Shown: positions 27,845 to 37,122, counted from the first letter of the stretch. The stretch: DNA of 64,000 nt from SKPS01 sp964469215 (GCA_964469215.1 CAYXYB010000006.1:62001-126000); one strand, 5' to 3'. Notes: a model not told the origin generated them from the letters alone. A program made the numbers and translations.

Positions 27845-27852
27845 CAAAATTA
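27845..27852 (-). promoter_or_regulatory. -7 box adjacent to the LOG start
   Basis: The minus strand reads TAATTTTG, matching TAnnTTTG, ending 5 bp before the ATG at 27839. This suggests an almost leaderless transcript. Confidence 0.5.
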
Positions 27853-27978
27853 AGATTTTTCAAACGTAATGCAGAGTTATAAGTTATGAGGCCCGAAAAA
27901 TTGAAAATCTTCGATTTTCTCATTTTTCATAGATCCTTCACGAGCCTACATCTCGACGTATTTTAAAAAAAAGAATAC

Positions 27979-27986
27979 TATCTTTG
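27979..27986 (+). promoter_or_regulatory. -7 box upstream of the T9SS beta-propeller gene
   Basis: TATCTTTG matches TAnnTTTG and lies 68 bp before the ATG at 28055. Confidence 0.45.
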
Positions 27987-28054
27987 TACTTGCCTTAAAT
28001 GTTGATAACCTTTAACAATTCATATTTAATCATTAATAATTAATATTTTCATCT

Positions 28055-30097
28055 ATGAAAAAGATCTTTACGTTTGTTTTAGTAATTTGTATCACTCTGG
28101 GTTCAGTCGCCCAGACAAAGTTCCAGAAGACAGCCGGCACAACCTCCAACGACCGGAATTATCATATTGCTTCGATGGCCGACGGCACGCTGTATGCTAC
28201 CGGCTACACCGAATCGGTACCGGGCAATGGCAGTGATGCTTTTTTAGTTAAGTACAATCGCTTTGGTGAAGTAGTATGGGCAAAAACCTATGGTGATACA
28301 GGGGATGAGGCCAACTGGGATATTATCGTTACCCAGAACAATCAGCTTGTTGGTGTTGGTAACAATTCAGGCCTGATGGCCAATGAGGTAGGTGTGATCA
28401 CACGAGCCGACACGTCAGGGGCAATTATATGGACGGTTGGTGTGGGAAGTGCAACAGGAAGTGTTAATTTTTACAGGGTTATTGAGACCACTGACGGCCA
28501 TCTCGTTGTCACCGGGCTTGCTTCTGTCGGAGGCCAGGATGCTGTACTTATGTGTAAGCTTACCTCCAGTGGAAACCTGATATGGAGCAGGGTTGTGAAA
28601 ACACCACAGTCTGATGAGATGATGGGGCTCATTGAAACATCCCAGGGGCATTATCTTTTCTGTGGCCTTACCAACGACGCCACAGGCATTGGAGGGAGTG
28701 ATTTTGCAGTGGTAAAAACAGATACTGCCGGTAATGTTATCTGGAAAAAGAGGTATGGTGGTTCCGGAAGCGACAGGCTTAATACAGTTGTTGAACACAA
28801 CAACTCTTACTACTTCCTTGGCTGGTCTCCAACAGGTGGCATCGGCAACAATGATGCAATACTTATGAAAACCGATACTGCCGGAACCGTCGACTGGGTA
28901 TATGGTTATGGTAATCTGCAGGCTGACAGATTTTTTAATATGCTCTTCGTCAGTGAAACCTCTTCTCTGATATGTGCCGGCTATACCGACTATTCGGATT
29001 CTGTTACCAACAACAGGAATACAGTGCTTATGAGCGTTGATCTTAACGGTAATCTTAACTGGGCAAGAAGTTACGGCAGCACCGGTACCGACGGACACTG
29101 GCCAACAGGACTAGCCCGTAACGATGACGAGGGATATTATGTTCTTTCAAGCACCAACACCTTCGGTCCCGGCAACTACAGCCTCTATCTGACTAAAACC
29201 GACAGTCAGGGGCATACCGCCTGCAATCAAAAAAACCCCGGATTCATCAAGCAAGCTGTTACAGGATGGAGTGGGGTTAATTTTGGAACAGACAGCACCA
29301 TCACACTGGCTTCAATGCCTGTTGTTGTCACAGGAATGCCGTGGAACATCGCAACTTCTGCTCAATGCTGTGAGCTGTTTGTTTATGCCGGCACTGATAT
29401 CGATGTGTGTGACGGATCAGTTGCGCCTATTGGAGATAACGGACTTCCCGGATATCAGTATAACTGGTATTACCAGGGTGGACCCGCAGGTACAGGACCC
29501 TCCTGGCAGGTACCATCTTCAAATGCAGGAACATGGACCATTGTTGCTATGGCTCCGGGATCGGCATGCACCACTGTCTCTGATAGCGTAATCGTCACTA
29601 TGATACCTTCACCGCCGAAACCAACAATCAGCTACCTTACCACACCGGGTAATTACCTAGTAAGCAGCTCAGCAACAGATAACCAGTGGTACAGAAACGG
29701 TATCATTATCGTTGGTGCCAACCAGCAACAATATCATGCCGTTATAAGCGGTGTATATCACGTGGAGGTTACAAACAGCAACGGCTGTAAAAGTGCTTCA
29801 GATACTCTGCACCATACAGCCGTTGGTATAAGCGAACAAAAAGGGAATGGAACTGTCACAATACACCCTAACCCAGCTTCATCAAATGCGATGATAACTT
29901 TTGGTGAGCTAAGCCTGAATATAACGGTAAGGGTTTATGACCTGAATGGAAGGGTTTTGTCTGAATTGACTATACCTGAAGCAAAAGCCGGAGATGTTGA
30001 GATCCTCGACACCGGAGGAATGACCGGCGGTATATATTCTGTTGTGATAAATGGTGAATCTGATATTATCAGAATTCCTCTTGTGATCCTGAGGTAG
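28055..30097 (+). CDS. T9SS-exported beta-propeller-like protein
   Basis: A 680-residue protein with a signal peptide (MKKIFTFVLVICITLGSVAQ). Residues about 30-400 contain recurring blades of about 50 residues, each with a pattern like GSDAFLVKYNRFGEVVWAKTYG or NDAILMKTDTAGTVDWVYGYG, typical of SBBP-type propellers. An Ig-like region with paired cysteines follows (CDGSVAPIG ... WYRNGIIIVG), and a T9SS sorting domain occupies about the last 80 residues (TIHPNPASSNAMI, VRVYDLNGRVL, MTGGIYSVVING). It is probably a surface protein; no enzymatic motif is visible. Confidence 0.87.
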   Translation: MKKIFTFVLVICITLGSVAQTKFQKTAGTTSNDRNYHIASMADGTLYATGYTESVPGNGSDAFLVKYNRFGEVVWAKTYGDTGDEANWDIIVTQNNQLVGVGNNSGLMANEVGVITRADTSGAIIWTVGVGSATGSVNFYRVIETTDGHLVVTGLASVGGQDAVLMCKLTSSGNLIWSRVVKTPQSDEMMGLIETSQGHYLFCGLTNDATGIGGSDFAVVKTDTAGNVIWKKRYGGSGSDRLNTVVEHNNSYYFLGWSPTGGIGNNDAILMKTDTAGTVDWVYGYGNLQADRFFNMLFVSETSSLICAGYTDYSDSVTNNRNTVLMSVDLNGNLNWARSYGSTGTDGHWPTGLARNDDEGYYVLSSTNTFGPGNYSLYLTKTDSQGHTACNQKNPGFIKQAVTGWSGVNFGTDSTITLASMPVVVTGMPWNIATSAQCCELFVYAGTDIDVCDGSVAPIGDNGLPGYQYNWYYQGGPAGTGPSWQVPSSNAGTWTIVAMAPGSACTTVSDSVIVTMIPSPPKPTISYLTTPGNYLVSSSATDNQWYRNGIIIVGANQQQYHAVISGVYHVEVTNSNGCKSASDTLHHTAVGISEQKGNGTVTIHPNPASSNAMITFGELSLNITVRVYDLNGRVLSELTIPEAKAGDVEILDTGGMTGGIYSVVINGESDIIRIPLVILR

Positions 30098-30109
30098 TAT
30101 TCATAACCC

Positions 30110-30664
30110 TTATCTCCGTGATCTGCCTGCATCAACTTTCCTGATGCTCTTTAATACCTTTGCCCCTTTGTTGGTGAGACCGGCTGAAAACCTGTCCATG
30201 TGGTTCTCTATTGATGCTGCCAGCTCGCCTTTAAGTTCCGGTATCGTTTTGCAAATGGCTTGCAGGGTATCCATACAGTAAGCTCTGACTGCTATTGATT
30301 CACCAGTGTCGTTTAGCCACCTGAAACAGAGATCGGTGACTTCACCCAACAGTTCATCAGGCAAATCTATCAGGCTCAGTATCCTGGCGGCAGTGCGCTT
30401 CTCTCCGTCGTGCTTCATTTCGGGAACCAGGCTCATCATCTCCTGCAGATGACCAGTTGTAATCAGGTCAGGCATCCTCATGACAGCATGAGTGATTACC
30501 CATGCAGCCCTCCTCGACAAAGGCTCCATAAGCTCAGTGTAAAAATGCCAGTAGTCTTCGAACAGTTCACGCCTGTTTTCGATAAGACCCACCTGAAGGT
30601 CTGTGAATGCTCTGGAATAGTTGCTCAGAAGCATTTGACGTACTTCACAGATCCTATTTTTCAT
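30110..30664 (-). CDS. Helical-repeat (HEAT-like) protein of unknown function
   Basis: A 184-residue, almost wholly alpha-helical protein without a signal peptide. The pattern of paired amphipathic helices (PLSRRAAWVITHAVM, EKRTAARILSLIDLP, SIAVRAYCMDTLQAIC) resembles HEAT or adaptin-like repeats. The function is not recognised. It overlaps the 3' end of the isoaspartyl peptidase gene by 11 bp, so the two are probably translated from one message. Confidence 0.65.
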   Translation of the reverse strand: MKNRICEVRQMLLSNYSRAFTDLQVGLIENRRELFEDYWHFYTELMEPLSRRAAWVITHAVMRMPDLITTGHLQEMMSLVPEMKHDGEKRTAARILSLIDLPDELLGEVTDLCFRWLNDTGESIAVRAYCMDTLQAICKTIPELKGELAASIENHMDRFSAGLTNKGAKVLKSIRKVDAGRSRR

Positions 30665-31670
30665 CTCTGAAGATCATCACTTTGATTTCTCCGGAAGGTA
30701 ACAGCACACCCCTGAACATCCCTGCTGTATTGAAGGTCATAGTATAGTTGCCGTTTTTGTCAATGGCAATAAGCCCACCGGTGCCACCCTGCTTCTTAAG
30801 CTTATTGTGGATTATTTCCCCGGCTGCTTTCCGGAGTGAGGATTTGCTGTACATGATCCTGGCTGCCAGATCGTAGGCTACAGCATTGCGTATGAAATAC
30901 TCGCCATGCCCTGTGCATGATACCGCACAAGTGGCGTTGGAAGCATAGGTGCCTGCCCCGATTATGGGAGAATCGCCGATACGGCCGTAACGCTTCATCG
31001 ACATGCCGCCGGTAGAGGTTGCAGCAGCCAGGTTGCCTCGCCTGTCAAGAGCCACCGCCCCGACAGTGCCGTGCTTTTCGCCTTTCTCACGCATCTCCAG
31101 ATACCTCTCATACCGCTGCCGGGTAAAGAAATATGCGGGGTCAACGATGTCGAGCCCCTGCTCTGCGGCAAACTTCTCAGCGCCCTGACCTGCCAGCATC
31201 ACATGCGGGCTTCGTTCCATCACGGCACGTGCTGCCGTTACAGGATTCTTCACAGTGGTAACCCCCGCCACCGCCCCCGCCAGGCCTGTGGATCCATCCA
31301 TTATGGAAGCGTCCAGCTCGTTTCTGCCTTCACTGGTGAATACCGCCCCGCAGCCGGCATTGAAAAGGGGATGATCCTCAAGGTATCGTACAACTGCCTC
31401 CACAGCATCAAGAGCACTGCCCCCGGTGTCGAGAATGCGGTGACCAAGCACCAGGGCTGCACGCATTCCATCATAATACCCCTCCGACACACTGTCAGGC
31501 ATATCCTCCCTTACCATCTCGCCGGCTCCACCATGGATTACAAGCAGGTATTCGGGAACCGGTGATTTGTTTTGGTCAGATCCGGGTACCGGATATCGTT
31601 TCAGGGATATCATCAGCAACACAGCCGCTACCAGCGCGGTGATAAGAATGATAAGACGAAGATGTTTCAT
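30654..31670 (-). CDS. Isoaspartyl peptidase/L-asparaginase (Ntn hydrolase)
   Basis: A 338-residue plant-type asparaginase. An N-terminal hydrophobic segment (residues 5-24) acts as a signal or anchor. VIHGGAGEM opens the catalytic domain. The autocleavage site is GTVGAVALD, with the nucleophile Thr at the start of the beta subunit. TSTGGMSMKRYGRIGDSPIIGAG is the conserved substrate-binding block. The enzyme removes isoaspartyl residues from peptides and hydrolyses asparagine; here it would act in the periplasm. Confidence 0.92.
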   Translation of the reverse strand: MKHLRLIILITALVAAVLLMISLKRYPVPGSDQNKSPVPEYLLVIHGGAGEMVREDMPDSVSEGYYDGMRAALVLGHRILDTGGSALDAVEAVVRYLEDHPLFNAGCGAVFTSEGRNELDASIMDGSTGLAGAVAGVTTVKNPVTAARAVMERSPHVMLAGQGAEKFAAEQGLDIVDPAYFFTRQRYERYLEMREKGEKHGTVGAVALDRRGNLAAATSTGGMSMKRYGRIGDSPIIGAGTYASNATCAVSCTGHGEYFIRNAVAYDLAARIMYSKSSLRKAAGEIIHNKLKKQGGTGGLIAIDKNGNYTMTFNTAGMFRGVLLPSGEIKVMIFRDEK

Positions 31671-31673
31671 TTT

Positions 31674-31708
31674 GTCTAATTGTCTAATCGGCTAATTGTT
31701 TGATTGTT
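31674..31708. repeat. Short degenerate TCTAATTG/CTAATCG repeat
   Basis: Units such as TTGTCTAATTGTCTAATCGG follow one another between the peptidase start and the four-helix gene. The same family (GATTAGAC on the other strand) recurs at 32181, 35287 and 38765. Confidence 0.7.
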
Positions 31709-31742
31709 TTTTAAATTTTATTTTTGAGTTTTAAGGAGGAGG

Positions 31743-32108
31743 TTATTTTTCTGGTGAAATTTTGTTCTTCACTGCGTTTAGCTTATTTGCAGTTTTATCG
31801 ATGAGCAACCTGATTTCCAAATATTTATCATACTCCAAATATCCGAGTTCCTGTGCAATGATTACAAGGTTCAATACTTCCATCAGGCTGGCAAATGCCA
31901 TATTGAAAAAGTACGTTTGATCCTTCGAAGTATTACGGGCACTCCCTTCTGAAATATTTGCAGTAACTGATACTCCTGCCCGCTGCAACTGTGAAACCAA
32001 ACCAAATTTTTCGGCTGTTGGAAATTTTTCAGTAATCCTGTAGATTTCTATAACCAGTTGTTTAGTATCTTGCCACACAGTTAATTTCTCAAAGTAACAG
32101 GTATGCAT
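31743..32108 (-). CDS. Four-helix bundle protein (23S rRNA IVS family)
   Basis: A 121-residue helical protein of the TIGR02436 family. It has LTVWQDTKQLVIEIYRITEKFP, LVSQLQRAGVSVTANISEGSAR and a FFNMAFASLMEVLNLVIIAQ helix. Such genes are found in rRNA intervening sequences and scattered in Bacteroidota genomes, often near mobile or repeated DNA. The function is unknown. Repeat-like DNA lies on both sides. Confidence 0.88.
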   Translation of the reverse strand: MHTCYFEKLTVWQDTKQLVIEIYRITEKFPTAEKFGLVSQLQRAGVSVTANISEGSARNTSKDQTYFFNMAFASLMEVLNLVIIAQELGYLEYDKYLEIRLLIDKTANKLNAVKNKISPEK

Positions 32109-32180
32109 ATTTTCTGAATATTGCTAAGAAACGCTATCAGAACTACTGATGCTATAAAACGATAAATTCAAATAAAAACC

Positions 32181-32202
32181 GATTAGACGATTAGACAATT
32201 AG
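32181..32202. repeat. GATTAGAC octamer repeat at the 3' end of the glycosylphosphotransferase gene
   Basis: GATTAGACGATTAGACAATTAG: almost three 8-bp units. The stop codon of the adjacent minus-strand gene (32199-32201) is formed by the last unit. Confidence 0.7.
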
Positions 32203-33605
32203 TAAGCTTTACTCTGACCGCGGAAGAGGACCCAGAAGGTGCGGAGGATGATTCGCAGATCAAGGTTGAAAGACCAGTTTTCAATATACTTAACATCAAA
32301 CTCAACCCTTTTATCAATATCCTCAACGCAGGTTATCTCGCCACGGTAACCATGTACCTGTGCCAGGCCGGTTATACCTGGTTTTACTGTGTGCCGGAGC
32401 ATGAACCTCTTGATCAGCTTGCGATACTCCTCCGTATGTTTGAGCATGTGGGGCCTGGGGCCTACAACCGACATCTCCCCCTTTAAAACATTGACAAACT
32501 GGGGTATCTCATCAATGCTGGTCTGCCTCAGAATCTTTCCTATCGGAGTGATCCGCTTGTCATCCTTTTTGGCAGATACCTCATCAGCTTCCCTGTTGGC
32601 ACGCATACTCCTGTATTTGAGGCATGTAAACTCTTTGCCGTCAATGGCGGTCCGACGTTGCCTGAAAAATACCCCCTCACGGCTTCCCAAAAGTGATGCT
32701 ATCCATAAAAGGGGAGTTAACCACGACATCACTGTGAGAATGATCATCAGGGAGATAAAAAGATCAAAAATGCGTTTCACAATCCTGTTAAACCAGAAAC
32801 TCAACGGCCCGGGATGGATCTGGATTACCGGTATGTCGCCATAGTTGACAATCTGGGCGGTGCGAAAAGAGAAATCTTTCAGGTCGGGGATGACACGAAC
32901 TTTAACCGGGTAACTATCAAGCACTTCGAAAATACGGTTCAGCCTGTTGCGGGGAATGCTGCTCCAGGCAATGTATATCTCATCAACAGGATAACGGGAA
33001 AGGTATTCATCGAGGGTGTCAAGCCTGCCAAGAAATTGTTCACCTGTATGATCCTCATCAGAGGTGCCATGCCCGCCATGCTTGTCACAGAAGTAACCCA
33101 TAAACCTGTAACCATGCCACTTAGCATTCTGAAAGTACTGCGCCAGCGATTCACTGTTGTCATCATACCCAACAATAACCGCAGTACGAAAATTAAATCC
33201 CCATTTACGGTACCATACAAACCCGTAAAAGAGTAACATCTTCCAGGTTATCAAAACCAGGAAATATATAGGGAAAATATATTTCCACCATTCCCTGGGA
33301 TAATAGGCGAAAGGCTCAATCTGGAAGAACATCAGAAAGAAAAAGAAGAAAAATACGATGATCTGAATATAGGTTATCAGAAACGATCGTGGTTTCATGT
33401 TCCTGTCGATATGATGTGCTCCGAAAAGGAAGACGAGGATAAGCCATGTCAGGTTGAGGTAGATGTAAAAGGAGGGAAGTGGTGGATCGAAACAATCTCC
33501 ATGTCCGTTGAACCGGCAGAAACCAGCTACAAGTATCAGGTTAAGGATTATGAAATCACCTGTAAGAGAGATCAGGGGAATGAATCTGCTATATCGTTGC
33601 GGCAT
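32199..33605 (-). CDS. Undecaprenyl-phosphate glycosylphosphotransferase (WcaJ-like)
   Basis: A 468-residue membrane protein with four or five N-terminal helices and a CoA-binding-like middle domain (TAVIVGYDDNSESLAQYF). A C-terminal bacterial sugar transferase domain has LKYRSMRANREADE, DEIPQFVNVLKGEMSVVGPRPHM and KPGITGLAQVHGYRG. It transfers a sugar-1-phosphate from a UDP-sugar to undecaprenyl phosphate, the first step of repeat-unit assembly. It is the last gene of the polysaccharide locus in transcription order. A TATATTTG box at 33690-33697 on the minus strand may give it its own promoter. Confidence 0.92.
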   Translation of the reverse strand: MPQRYSRFIPLISLTGDFIILNLILVAGFCRFNGHGDCFDPPLPSFYIYLNLTWLILVFLFGAHHIDRNMKPRSFLITYIQIIVFFFFFFLMFFQIEPFAYYPREWWKYIFPIYFLVLITWKMLLFYGFVWYRKWGFNFRTAVIVGYDDNSESLAQYFQNAKWHGYRFMGYFCDKHGGHGTSDEDHTGEQFLGRLDTLDEYLSRYPVDEIYIAWSSIPRNRLNRIFEVLDSYPVKVRVIPDLKDFSFRTAQIVNYGDIPVIQIHPGPLSFWFNRIVKRIFDLFISLMIILTVMSWLTPLLWIASLLGSREGVFFRQRRTAIDGKEFTCLKYRSMRANREADEVSAKKDDKRITPIGKILRQTSIDEIPQFVNVLKGEMSVVGPRPHMLKHTEEYRKLIKRFMLRHTVKPGITGLAQVHGYRGEITCVEDIDKRVEFDVKYIENWSFNLDLRIILRTFWVLFRGQSKAY

Positions 33606-33689
33606 AACGTGAAGTTCTGAGTTTTGGTGAGGCTATATTACAATTTTATTTTGAAAAGTGATGATTTTTTCCTTTTCCCGGAACTTAGA

Positions 33690-33697
33690 CAAATATA
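33690..33697 (-). promoter_or_regulatory. -7 box upstream of the glycosylphosphotransferase gene
   Basis: The minus strand reads TATATTTG, matching TAnnTTTG, about 85 bp before the start codon. The gap 33606-33824 also holds a degenerate CTTAGTG repeat (33760-33784). Confidence 0.45.
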
Positions 33698-33824
33698 CAT
33701 ACTGACAGGAGGTTGTTATAACCGAACAATATGCGCAACTGACGGTAATATAAACTCAGTGTTTCTTAGTGATCTTAGTGTCTAAAGTGGTAAAAAAAAC
33801 CAGGGCAAACCGGGGTAAAAACAT

Positions 33825-34916
33825 TTAAATTAAAACAGAACTCTGTATTAGCTTCATATAGTCATCAATAACACCATCCCATTGATATTTATGCTTTATT
33901 TTCCGAATATTATTTTCAATTACCCTACGTCGCCACTCAGGCTCAGGTTCATTTCTGATGATTGATGCCACATCTTGCGACGATTGGAAATATTGAGCGT
34001 CTTCACCTAATACTGACCTGTTGAATGGATTATTGTGGGCGCATACCGGAGCTGATGCTGCCATAGCTTCGAGTAATGAGGGGTTTGTGCCCCCTGCCGA
34101 ATGTCCATGGAAATAGAGCCTGCAGTGATGCCTCATCGAATCGAGCAGCGGCAGGTCGAAGACACCGCCGGTGAAAACTATCTTTTCAGACCTGTATTTA
34201 TTTAACAGGTATCTGCCATGCCTGTTGTTTGTGTTTCCAACCACTATCAGCGGAAATTCGCTTCCCGATTTCAGAACCCCCTCAATAGCCTCTTCGATAT
34301 GATTGTCGGGTTGCATGCGGGCAATGAGAAGAAAAAATCTCCCGGCTTCTACAGGTATTTTTTCAAGAAGTCCGGAGTCGGGGTTCTCCGGTATCACCGC
34401 ACCGTAAGGGATAAAGGTTGATTCTACATTGTATTCCTCGGCAAGATAGCTCCTGATTGCTTCTGAATCGGCCACCAGGGCATTGCTGCTCTTTACCGCA
34501 AGCCGCTCGGCATACCTCAGGAAGCGGCGTACCTTTGCGCTGTATTTGCTCCGCTTCCATTCAAGGCCGTCCATGTTTGTGATGATGCGTGCCTTGCGGG
34601 GCAGCAACCTGTGCCATATTGTGCTGCTGGTGTATCCCAGTTGCAGTATAACGTCAAAATCGCGCTTCCGGCTGTCGAGGATGCAGTTGAGATCGTAAAT
34701 GAACTGCCCTGCAGTGCCCAGCCTGTCTTCCGGGTCGGTACAGTGGATAAGGTTTACCCCCCTGTAATTAGTCTTCCTGTAGGCGTGTTTGTTTGAGCAA
34801 TAAACCCATACCTCCATGCCTCTCTCAACGAGGCCTGTGGAAAGATATTCGGCAAACTGCTCAAAACCGCCATATGCGTTAGGTATACCCCTCGACCCGA
34901 TAATTGCTGCTTTCAT
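33825..34916 (-). CDS. Glycosyltransferase with DUF1972 N-terminal domain
   Basis: A 363-residue GT-B enzyme. IIGSRGIPNAYGGFEQFAEYLS at residues 4-25 is the DUF1972 signature seen in rhamnosyltransferase-like proteins. The C-terminal half carries LIARMQPDNHIEEAIEGVL and a nucleotide-sugar E-x7-E region (PSLLEAMAASAPV). It would add a sugar to the lipid-linked unit in the cytoplasm; the sugar is unknown. Confidence 0.85.
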   Translation of the reverse strand: MKAAIIGSRGIPNAYGGFEQFAEYLSTGLVERGMEVWVYCSNKHAYRKTNYRGVNLIHCTDPEDRLGTAGQFIYDLNCILDSRKRDFDVILQLGYTSSTIWHRLLPRKARIITNMDGLEWKRSKYSAKVRRFLRYAERLAVKSSNALVADSEAIRSYLAEEYNVESTFIPYGAVIPENPDSGLLEKIPVEAGRFFLLIARMQPDNHIEEAIEGVLKSGSEFPLIVVGNTNNRHGRYLLNKYRSEKIVFTGGVFDLPLLDSMRHHCRLYFHGHSAGGTNPSLLEAMAASAPVCAHNNPFNRSVLGEDAQYFQSSQDVASIIRNEPEPEWRRRVIENNIRKIKHKYQWDGVIDDYMKLIQSSVLI

Positions 34917-35020
34917 CTCAGGTTTTCAGGTTGTTTTGGTTCATTCGTGGTTGTGATACGTCTCATCAACTTATTTTAGGGCTGATGCAAAATAAAAGGA
35001 AAAATCTATTCATTTTGAAT

Positions 35021-35028
35021 TATCTTTG
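35021..35028 (+). promoter_or_regulatory. -7 box of the small membrane protein gene
   Basis: TATCTTTG matches TAnnTTTG, 34 bp before the ATG at 35063. A GGAGGA ribosome-binding sequence at 35051-35056 decides that start. Confidence 0.5.
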
Positions 35029-35062
35029 TGACTTCAACAACCAAAATAACGGAGGAAAAACG

Positions 35063-35239
35063 ATGAAAAACACATTGATCTTTATTGTAGGACTTGTAAT
35101 TCTTGTTCTGGCTCTTATTCTTGATCTGATTGGAATACCGAACACAAAGGATGGTTTTGGCTTGGTTCAGATAATTGGCGCTGTGGTTGGTGCAGTGCTT
35201 GTTGTTTACGGTCTTGTTAAGATGGGGAAGAAGAAGTAA
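35063..35239 (+). CDS. Small two-helix membrane protein
   Basis: A 58-residue protein with two hydrophobic segments (TLIFIVGLVILVLALILDLI and IIGAVVGAVLVVYGLV) and a lysine-rich C-terminus (KMGKKK). A Shine-Dalgarno-like GGAGGA, rare in this window, lies 6 bp before the ATG. It is the only plus-strand gene inside the minus-strand polysaccharide locus. The function is not known. Confidence 0.7.
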   Translation: MKNTLIFIVGLVILVLALILDLIGIPNTKDGFGLVQIIGAVVGAVLVVYGLVKMGKKK

Positions 35240-35252
35240 ATTAGCCGACTGT

Positions 35253-35324
35253 GCGACCATACGACCATACGACTATGCGATACACCGATTCAACGATTAG
35301 ACGATTGGCCGATTAGACGTCTGG
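35253..35324. repeat. ACGAYTNN octamer repeat
   Basis: Units of about 8 bp (ACGACCAT, ACGACTAT, ACGATTAG, ACGATTGG) in imperfect tandem. The stop codon TAA of the adjacent ATPase pseudogene (35297-35299 on the minus strand) lies within GATTAGACG. Confidence 0.75.
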
Positions 35325-36682
35325 TCGCTCATGATTTCTGAAAGCCGGACGGCAAAGTACATGGGCAATGAAATCAGATTGTACACGAGCTGCTTCCTGT
35401 CTGGTAAATTCACGCTGGCCTGTAAATCTGTACCTGTACTGGGTTGATCGAGGTTAAACCGGATGCCTGTTTTCTTGTTCTTTTCTGCCAGAAAAACATG
35501 AAGAGATTTCAGAGTGCCTCTTTTACCTGCTTTAATTTCAATGGGATACACTTCGTTGCCAATTTGAAACAGACAATCTATTTCTGCATTCGAGTTTTTT
35601 GCTTCACGAATCCAGTAATTCAGTTTCCGTTCGATGTATGGTTCACTCCCGGCCAACAACTCCTGCATGATAAACTGTTCAGCCAAAGCCCCTTCAAAGG
35701 CGGTAACCAAATTTGGGAGGTCAATAAGTTTTATTCCGGCAATGTGATTGAGCAACCCGATATCCATGAACACCGGTTTGAAAACATCGTTGTCCTGCTA
35801 CTGTGCAATGGGCACTGATGTAGATCTGGTATGCCTGACTAAATGAATTATTCTGCTCATCTCCAGTTTAATGAAAGCATCTTTCAGTAGTGAAGAATGC
35901 ACGCTCCTGTCAATGTGAGCATACTTCACTTTTTTACCAATGTTGTGCGCCACGTAATGCAATACATCCTTCAGGAATTCTTGTTGTTTCCGTGTCCCGT
36001 AACTAGCAAAATCATACTGAACAGATTGAAGCAGGCTTGCATGGATCCGCTCAATACCTGCCAGATCTTTTTGCCGGGCATAATAAGATACAGCTTCGGG
36101 CATTCCACCGATAAAAAAGAAAAGGCGTAGTAATTCTGAAATCCGTTCATGCAAAGCCTTGCCAAATGCGCCGTTCAATGTAAAACTTTTAATGGCCTGT
36201 ACAAGTCCGTTTTCATCGAGGGCTTCCAAAAATTCTAAGAAAGTCATGGGATACATGTATGCAAATTCAACCCTGCCAACAGGCATGGCATAGGGCATCT
36301 CGTTCAAAGCGTGGTCTAACAGAGACCCCGCTGCAATAATATGTACGCCGGGCTTTTGCTCGAAGAAGTACCTCATGGCTGGTATCGCTTTAGGGGCAGC
36401 TTGTATTTCGTCTATAAACAGCAATGTTTCGCCATCTGCAAATGGCACCTGGTACAGTACGCTCAGCTCATTGATGATTTGTTGAGGCTGCATGTTTTCG
36501 AACATGGCTCCGAGGTTCTTTTCCTGTTCCAGATTGATTTTAAGGAAATGCCTGTAATGCTCTCTGGCAAATTTCTCAACGGTGTAGGTCTTGCCAACCT
36601 GGCGGGCACCCCTGATGATCAATGGCTTGCGATAGTCGCTTTGTTTCCAGTTCGACAGATGTAATTCGAACGTCCTTTTCAT
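35297..36682 (-). pseudogene. AAA ATPase with DUF4143 domain, interrupted by an amber codon
   Basis: The first part (36682-35798) has Walker A GARQVGKT at residues 25-32, Walker B LLFIDEIQAAP and the GSLLDHAL sensor block. It ends IRH-like RHTRSTSVPIAQ. A TAG at 35798-35800 follows. The same frame then continues with QDNDVFKPVFMDIGLLNH and the C-terminal DUF4143/PD-(D/E)XK-like region NAEIDCL...PIEIKAGKRG. Only this one stop splits a protein of about 460 residues. The start at 36682 was chosen because a -7 box TATCTTTG lies at 36695-36702 on the minus strand, which overlaps the longer TTG start at 36697. Confidence 0.9.
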
Positions 36683-36715
36683 GTTACTTTTTGGCAAAGA
36701 TACAGAAATCAGAAT

Positions 36716-36766
36716 AACACTATTGGAAAATGGAGTGAATAATCACAAAACAGTATTGGAAATGGG
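36716..36766. repeat. Direct repeat of 33-bp period upstream of the first DUF4143 ATPase
   Basis: AACACTATTGGAAAATGG (36716-36733) and AACAGTATTGGAAATGGG (36749-36766) start 33 bp apart. The copy nearer the gene lies 13 bp upstream of its -7 box. Confidence 0.75.
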
Positions 36767-36791
36767 ACTTACGAGGGGGCGACTTTACGAC

Positions 36792-36893
36792 TGGCTGTTG
36801 GCTGTTGGCTATTGGCTGTTGGCTATTGGCTATTGGCTGTTGGCTATTGGCTATTGGCTGTTGGCTATTGGCTGTTGGCTGTTGGCTGGTGGC
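36792..36893. repeat. TTGGCTR heptamer tandem repeat
   Basis: About 14 units of TTGGCTG or TTGGCTA in an irregular order. Because 7 is not a multiple of 3 the array reads open in several frames as LLAVGYW-type peptides; these are not genes. Confidence 0.95.
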
Positions 36894-36899
36894 TTTAGC

Positions 36900-37122
36900 A
36901 ACCCGGAATTGACAACTCAAAACCCGTAACCCGGAACTCAGAACCCAGAACTNNNNNNNNNNNNNNNNNNNNNNNNNNNNNNNNNNNNNNNNNNNNNNNN
37001 NNNNNNNNNNNNNNNNNNNNNNNNNNNNNNNNNNNNNNNNNNNNNNNNNNNNCAGAACCCGGAACTCAGAACCCGGAACTCAGAACCCGGAACTCAGAAC
37101 CCGGAACTCAGAACCCGGAACC
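36900..37122. repeat. RGAACYC heptamer repeat, interrupted by a gap
   Basis: Alternating 7-bp units GGAACTC and AGAACCC (14-bp super-period) on both sides of the N-run at 36953-37052. The true length is unknown. A related array recurs at 63836-63877. Confidence 0.93.
36953..37052. other. Scaffold gap (100 N)
   Basis: A run of exactly 100 N inside the RGAACYC repeat. Confidence 0.99.

Noticed and set aside
28415..29098. 227-codon minus-strand ORF
   Set aside because: It is antisense to the T9SS beta-propeller gene and has no signal peptide or family motif.
36720..36929. ORFs across TTGGCTR arrays (LLAVGYW-type peptides), also at 62144-62500
   Set aside because: They are translations of a heptamer repeat, which is open in several frames and on both strands; no start signals or family resemblance.
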